Below, in pieces: positions 58,708 to 64,000 of a stretch of DNA of 64,000 bases. Numbering within the stretch: position 1 is the first letter of the stretch; every line of letters begins with the position of its first letter. A program made the position numbers and the translations under genes. Source of the DNA: Aldrovandia affinis (Eukaryota > Chordata > Actinopteri > Notacanthiformes > Halosauridae). The stretch is from assembly GCA_029706075.1 (NCBI GenBank), contig JAINUG010000011.1:6516001-6580000 (forward strand), written 5' to 3'. The notes under the pieces are model-generated. The model saw only the letters and a program-made list of their open reading frames with translations, was not told the origin of the DNA and searched no databases.

Positions 58708-59141
58708 GGCCATTTAAATCTTTCTATACCCATTTCCTGATATGTGCCTTTCCACAAGAGTTCTTTTGAAAGCTCCTTGTTGCTCATGGTGGATTCTTTA
58801 CAATGAAATACACTACCCAGTAGTGGAATCCTCGAGAAACAGCTGATTTTATTCTGAAGTAATCATAATCACTACAATTGAACACAGGTGGAGGCCATTT
58901 AGCTTGGTGTGTGATCTGGGCTGTGATTGGTTACCCCTGAGCTAGTTTTAATATGTTTCAATTTCAGACTGTAAAGTGTAGATGAATACTTTAAAGGGGC
59001 ATTGTATATGGTTTCATTTTCTGTTGATTCCATGTTCAGGAATTATCTGGTTCTCCCTCCTGATAGAGCATGCTCTGTCATGTTATTCTTTGCCCTCTAC
59101 TGAATCAAAACGCTTCATAATTTCAGAAAGATATGAATAAT

Positions 59142-59326
59142 GTGGTTCTGTGTGGCCCAGTAGGTAGAGCATGGCGTTTGCAATGCTTAGGTTGTGGGTT
59201 CAATTCCCACTGGGACCACATATACTGAACAAAATTATGCACTCACTACTGTAAGTCACTTTGGATAAAAGCATCTGCTAAATGGCATATATATTATATG
59301 ATTATATTATATTATATTATATTAAT
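59142..59326 (+). mobile_element. tRNA-headed short SINE
   Basis: The head has box A (tggcccagtaggtagagc) and box B (ggttcaattcc), close to a tRNA fold. The tail is gtaagtcactttggataaaa, then gcatctgctaaatgg and a TATAT-rich end. It is the more complete relative of the element at 24635-24780. A functional tRNA is unlikely because it runs directly into the SINE tail. Confidence 0.85.
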
Positions 59327-60055
59327 AACACACAGTGGTTTTTATACCTGTCTTTATTCAACACTGGCATCTTCCTAGAACTGTGTCCCCTAGAAAGAAA
59401 ATCACACAATAGACAGAAGTAAATAAACGGTCATGTTTAGTTCGGCATCGAAAGAATGAACTGTGTATTTGAATTTGTGTTTACAGCAGAAATGAAAACC
59501 CCCACACAAAAGCAACCTTCTATCAAGTTGCTGTGGAAGCTGACAGTGGAGAACAGTAGTAACTGTGCTCTTGTTAGCTTAGTGTGCTGTCCCATTCACT
59601 GGTTTGCAAATCATTGGCAATCCTACTTGCCAGCATACTGTGACCAAGGCCATTACATTTGTAATATTCAGAATGGAAAAAAGATTAGATATAGAGTAAG
59701 ACCTGTGTGTATCTATGAGTCAAGATGTGAGAAATATTGTTTCATGGTCAACAAAAGCAGATTGTGGCTAGCCATGTGTGAGGAATAAATAGCATTTTTG
59801 GACTGACTGGCCTGAAATTGGAGATGTAAAAATGTATTTTTTATTTTTTAACAAAATTGTTTCACAGTTTAGTTTTCACAGTTTCACATTGTAATTTCTG
59901 CACATTTTTGGAGGTGTTAATCTTTTTTTTAATTACACAAAACATTTGTTCATTTCATCTTGAGCTGTGAAGCAATATGAGATTGCCATTACTTATTATA
60001 GAAAGGGATCCACTCAGTGTTTTGATTGAACTGACCACGAATTCCAAGAGGTGGA
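59327..60055 (+). other. Intron sequence between Tc1/SINE and hAT copy 2
   Basis: AT-rich. A chance open frame at 59456-59788 has no recognisable domain. No transposon ends besides the flanking ones. Confidence 0.5.
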
Positions 60056-60409
60056 CTGGACAGTAGGGCTGTCCCCGACTAAAACAAATCTTGGTCGACC
60101 AACAGTCGTCCGTTTTTTTCAATTGGTTGATTGGTTGAAACGTTTTTTCTATATGACACACCTTATTTGTTTTAATAAATACAACTATAGTTTCGAGCTC
60201 ATGCTGCCCTTGCAGATTCTGTCATTGCGCTTGTGAAGTTGCGGTATGGCCACATAATAGGCTGATGCTTTTATTTGACCACAATCATAACACATTCTAA
60301 TGCGTAGGCTATGTTTTATTTAATTAACCAGGTTGGTCTCATTGGGATTTAAAATGTATTTTGCAAAAAAAGTGGCTATAGCCTATCGAAAATAACTTAC
60401 TCGAGTTGG

Positions 60410-60606
60410 AGATCATCCTTCTTCCCCAGTTGTTTCATGTTATGGCACAGGAACACTAGATTGTCCAATTTTTTTGGCAAAAGGCTGCCACTTTTTTGCC
60501 GTTTTATTAACGATAAACCCTGCCTTGAAAAACGCGCTTGCAAAGTTTGACGAAATGAAAAACTAAAACGAAATGCTGCCATACTCCAGACTTTTTTATT
60601 TGACAT
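60410..60606 (-). pseudogene. hAT transposase remnant in copy 2
   Basis: Starts MSNKKVWSMAAF on the minus strand with an early frameshift relative to copy 1. The C-terminal SLLPKKLDNLVFLCHNMK segment follows directly, showing the same internal deletion as copy 1. Confidence 0.7.
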
Positions 60607-60733
60607 TATGGTTATAGGTTATATCGAAATTAGTAATTAAAGGCCCATGTCACTAATCTTAACTGTAGGCAAATCTTAGGCTACAATTAAAATGAGGGGG
60701 CACGCATACAAAAAAAAATTATAATAATTGTAC

Positions 60734-60902
60734 GAACCTTTTCCTTCCCAGTGTTACAGGTATGGTACGCAGCTTCCTGCAATGCTGTCTATCGCTGTAT
60801 AGGCCTTGCGTGATCTATGATTGTTCCTACCATGTATTAATGCACAAGTCGCTCTGGATAAGAGCGTCTGCTAAATGCTTAAAATGTAAAAATGTAAAAT
60901 GT
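60734..60902 (+). mobile_element. SINE segment carried by hAT copy 2
   Basis: Contains gtgttacaggtatggtacgc, tgttcctaccatgtattaat and agtcgctctggataagagcg. It is the counterpart of 56489-56667. Confidence 0.85.
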
Positions 60903-61500
60903 ACATTCACGTGCCTAAAACAAGAAGGATAGAATATAGGTTACATGAAAGGGGGTGTTACGCATGTTGTTATAAATATATAAACCATACAATTAGCAAA
61001 ACACATTTATTATAAAATGTTACTTTTATTAGTTTTGCAGAATTATTCACAACATTACTATTACCGTAACTGCCCAATATAATTTAAAGAGAACATATAT
61101 AGGCCTAGCCAAGGCCGTAACCATGGAGTCAACATTGGGGGGGACCAAATCTTTTTTTTATATCAGCTAGGCTATATATTGGGGGGGACATTTTGAGCAT
61201 ATCTGAATATTGGGGGGGATGTGTCCCCCCCAATATATAGGCCTTGGGCCTAGCTATGTTAAGAGTGAAGGACTGTCACTGCCATACCCGCAGCATCCAG
61301 AATGGATTATTTTACTGACAAGCGCGCGGAACTGTGGCGCGAATCTAGCTGCCTCATGCTGCGTGGAGAATTTTTTAATTATTTTATTTTATTTTATTTT
61401 ATTTCGCGCGACTGCTCGACCAAAACAAATCTAGGTCGACAACAGCCCATCAACCAAACAATCGACCAGTCGACTAAATGGAGTCAGCCCTAAATTCAAG

Positions 61501-61719
61501 CAAAGGGTGCTTCTACAAAGTACTAACTCAACAGGGTGCAGAATGATCAGTCCAAGTTATTCTAGTTTTTTTAATCTGTATTAATGTTCAGAAATTTTCA
61601 CTTGGAAGTTGTAGCGTATAATGTGTATATAAAGGTGGATAATCTGATTTAATATGTTTTAATTTCAGGCTGTAAGGCAACAAAAGGTGACATTTTTGAG
61701 ACTTTAAAGGGCACTGTAT
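61501..61719 (+). mobile_element. Tc1-like transposon, 3' end fragment
   Basis: Begins caaagggtgcttctacaaag, the sequence that normally follows the Tc1 transposase end, and finishes with a terminal region (ttaatatgttttaatttcag, then gcactgtat). This resembles 58947-59010 and is in direct rather than inverted orientation to it. It is the detached 3' end of the minus-strand Tc1 at 57558-59010. Confidence 0.82.
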
Positions 61720-62253
61720 GAGAGTAAGATGTGACAAATGTGGCATCAATCAGTATCACCACTATGATAGAGAAATAACTATAAATACATAAATTGCATT
61801 TAGTTTCAATTTAGTTTTCACAGAATTGTGTATCTGCCAGTCATTGTGTAGTTTGTTTTTTAGGAAGTTTTTCAGTCTTTTGTTTTCATTCTTGGAAACC
61901 TATTTTGGTGGGGGGGGATGTGGTTCGTTTGTTTTATGTGATGCCGATTTTCCATGCTAATGTTGTGTTGCTGGCGCTGCTTTGGCGTTTACTGTAATAG
62001 CTTGTTTGGCATTGTTTTTTTACCACAGCTGACTGTGGAAAAGGACTAAACAAACACAGATGTCTCAGCTGATTTTGAGTTTGCGGGCGGTCTCTTCTCA
62101 CACATCCCATGTGCGTGAGTGCGCTTGCAGGGATGTATAACTTAATGGAACGGCTTGTGCATTGCTCCCAAACCCTAGTGCTGTAGACCACAGGGTCTGC
62201 TTCTTTCCGTTGTTACTCAGCACGTAATCAATTAAAGCAGTTTATTACACAGT
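61720..62253 (+). other. Intron sequence, nothing recognised
   Basis: No feature recognised in this stretch. Confidence 0.5.
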
Positions 62254-62433
62254 TGCAAGACATACAGGCATTTAGCAGACACTCTTATGAGATGATATGG
62301 CCTTTCCATAGCTTACATTTGCAGGTTAAGTACCTCGCTTAAGGATACAGCGAGTGTGCGCCACGTGGGAATCAGACCTGCAACCTCTGAGATACAAGGG
62401 CAGTTCCCTTACTGTTATACTACACTGCCGCCC
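62254..62433 (-). mobile_element. tRNA-derived SINE with LINE2-type tail, minus strand
   Basis: On +: catttagcagacactcttat ... ggttaagtacctcgcttaag ... aatcagacctgcaacctctg ... ctgttatactacactgccgc. It has the same layout as 13327-13540 (minus) with a partly deleted tail. Confidence 0.82.
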
Positions 62434-62516
62434 AGTTAACTCACCTCACCTGGTTTCTTGGGTCTGAATTTGTTGCTGATTTTAATGTCCAGGACCAGGA
62501 GTTTGGGACCCCTAGG
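62434..62516 (-). mobile_element. MITE, copy 3 (fragment cut by SINE)
   Basis: Contains agttaactcacctcacctgg, tttcttgggtctgaat and gttgctgattttaatg, matching the reverse complement of 8965-9187. It ends ggaccaggagtttgggaccc. The SINE at 62254-62433 abuts its left edge. Confidence 0.72.
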
Positions 62517-63700
62517 CTAGTAGCATACTATATTTCCACTCCACCCTCAGCCCCAACTCAATATATCATATCTGTCCCACACACTGAATGGAACATCTGC
62601 ATATTATCACCACACATTTTTGTATGACAAATATAAAAAATAATCTGATCTCCTCGGCTGTCTTTAGCTCTCCAGGCGACTGGCTGGCTGAGTCTGCCAC
62701 ATTGTTCCCTTCCAAACAGCAGCACTCTCTTACACAATCGAGCAAAGCGGTCTGTGAAGGCAACTTTCCGTATCCTGAAAGAACTGTTTCTCGGAAATAA
62801 GGCCATCTTCGTTGTAATTTAAATTATACCCAGCTTTTTTCTCACCGAGGGGAGAGCGGAGCGTTGCTTGGAAACAACAGGCCTCCGTCATTTTCTGTGA
62901 TTGTTCCCAATCGTCCCCTCAGATCGATTGCATAAACAAATTAGAAATGGAAAAACAAATAAGAGCTATTTTAGGAGTCCGGCCTGAGGCTGTCTTACCG
63001 AACACGTTCTGTTATCTGCGGGGCGAGCCAGTTGAGCCACACACACCTGCCAGTCACGCCCTCTCCTTGACACGGAGGACATCTGGCAATAAAGACAACT
63101 GCTCATGACCCGAGAACACTTATATAACTGGCACAAAGCAATAAAATGTGTTCTGCTGGCTTGGCCGGTCTTAACAATGTGAAGAAAGTCACGCACATTG
63201 CATACATGGCTGTGCTTTCTGTATCAGATTCAGATGATAATGGTGTAATGGAGACTTGTGTCACTCAGGTCATAAATGTACTGTTGAAGGTGGTGTATCA
63301 CTGTATGTGAATCCACCTATTGCTTTAATGATTGCAGAAGAATTGCTTTATGCAACCTGCCTGAACTCTGGAACATTTGTGTCAACCTCTCTTGATAGTC
63401 TGCCGGAGTGGCACATTAACCTATTTACTGATTATAAGGCTGATAGCTCTTATGAAAGGTTCCAGGTGTGGATGCGGGTATGATCATCATTTACATTTTC
63501 ATTTGCATCTGGAACCGTTCTGGCCTTGAATCCCGTCAGAATGAATCCCGCCTCAGTTTAAACAGATGTCAGTTCTGTTTTTACAGTATTTGTGTTGTTG
63601 ATGTAATGATATGTTTTGAAGAGAGGTGAGAGGCTTGGGCAATCTGTGTGTGGATATTTCAGTGATGTAGTCTCTGCTGTAATTTATTAATACATTTTTT
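62517..63700 (+). other. Intron sequence, nothing recognised
   Basis: No ADGRV1 exon (expected continuation of TM7) and no transposon recognised. Confidence 0.5.
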
Positions 63701-63873
63701 ACCTTTACATTTTAGTCATTTAGCAGACACTTATCCAGAGCGACTTACGATAAGTACATTTAAAATGGCAAGAATAATCACAGCTAGAGCAAGAGATCAG
63801 TACAGCAAAAATACAACAGATGCCATCGTAGACAGATGCACACCACATCTATAAAACAGGGAGAGAAAAGTTC
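63701..63873 (-). mobile_element. SINE fragment, minus strand
   Basis: On +: acattttagtcatttagcag, cttatccagagcgacttacg, aagaataatcacagctagag. A diverged relative of the SINE at 45088-45223. The last 127 bases of the window show nothing further. Confidence 0.78.
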
Positions 63874-64000
63874 CAGAAAAATCTCTCCTTGCCTGCTCTG
63901 CTGGGTGTGTGGTCTGGTGGGTAGTGTTCCGTGTTGTCGCTCAGTGGAGAGGCGTGTCATGTGACTCGGGGAGGCATGCCCATAGTAGCACTAGCATTGG

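Larger units (their letters stand above)
57558..59010 (-). mobile_element. Tc1-like transposon, 5' and transposase portion
   Basis: Minus-strand Tc1 sequence running from a terminal region near 58947-59010 (ttaatatgtttcaatttcag on +) to ...agactcatgacagt at 57558, where it is cut by hAT copy 1. The missing 3' end is at 61501-61719 on the + strand, beyond hAT copy 2. Interrupted at 58349-58630 by unrelated sequence. Confidence 0.85.
60064..61492 (-). mobile_element. hAT transposon copy 2, inverted, internally deleted
   Basis: 1429 bp, inverted relative to copy 1. On + it starts tagggctgtccccgac and ends ggagtcagcccta. It shares the BED/dimerisation remnant (minus, about 60410-60606), the SINE segment and subterminal motifs with copy 1, and lacks the nested MITE. 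It is flanked by ctggacag (60056-60063) on the left and aattcaag (61493-61500) on the right, matching the outer and inner flanks of copy 1 respectively. Confidence 0.9.

Noticed and set aside
59142-59222. Possible tRNA gene
   Set aside because: Box A and B are present but the sequence leads straight into a SINE tail and TA-rich end, so it is a SINE head. The same holds for 24635-24680.
50291-64000. Search for the last ADGRV1 exons
   Set aside because: No acceptor followed by the expected TM7 continuation or cytoplasmic tail was found. They probably lie past the window.

Overview
This is vertebrate, almost certainly teleost, nuclear DNA. Short GT-AG exons are separated by introns of up to 28 kb. 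The introns are full of fish-type repeats: CR1 LINEs, tRNA-headed SINEs with the tail 'agtcgctctggataagagcg', Tc1 and hAT transposons, MITEs, long (TG)n/(CA)n tracts and minisatellites. The (TGTAA)n tail on some SINEs resembles the eel UnaSINE/UnaL2 type, but I cannot name the species.

One protein-coding gene spans the window on the + strand: the 3' part of the very large adhesion GPCR gene ADGRV1 (VLGR1/GPR98, the Usher syndrome type 2C receptor). I read nine exon regions: 1-171, 2273-2525, 3298-3437, 5198-5358, 6366-6466, 34513-34629, 38084-38290 (anomalous), 42598-42755 and 50169-50290. They join in consistent phase and encode the end of the GAIN domain, the GPS cleavage site and TM1 to the start of TM7. 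The 5' exons lie before the window. The last exons (rest of TM7 and the cytoplasmic tail) were not found and should lie beyond 64000.

Layout: 1-6466 holds five closely spaced exons. 6467-34512 is a 28-kb intron with a near-full-length but dead CR1 retrotransposon (about 13.56-18.04 kb; zinc-finger/esterase ORF1 and endonuclease/reverse transcriptase ORF2) that carries a nested SINE with perfect 12-bp target duplications. The same intron has very long TG/CA tracts and a 32-bp minisatellite (25.8-26.6 kb). 34.5-50.3 kb holds four exon regions. 50.3-64 kb is intron, with two kinds of dead Tc1-like transposon and two inverted copies of an internally deleted hAT transposon.

Two observations stand out. 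First, the two hAT copies have swapped 8-bp target-site duplications, and a Tc1 element is split between their flanks. Flipping the roughly 2.5 kb between them repairs both duplications and the Tc1, so either an ectopic-recombination inversion or an assembly flip happened here. Second, the exon for the TM3-TM4 loop is interrupted by a near-copy of its own upstream intron end. About ten expected codons are missing and an in-frame stop is present, unless a 49-nt intron is removed.

I found no operon, CRISPR, phage or bacterial feature, and no credible second protein-coding gene apart from transposon remnants.
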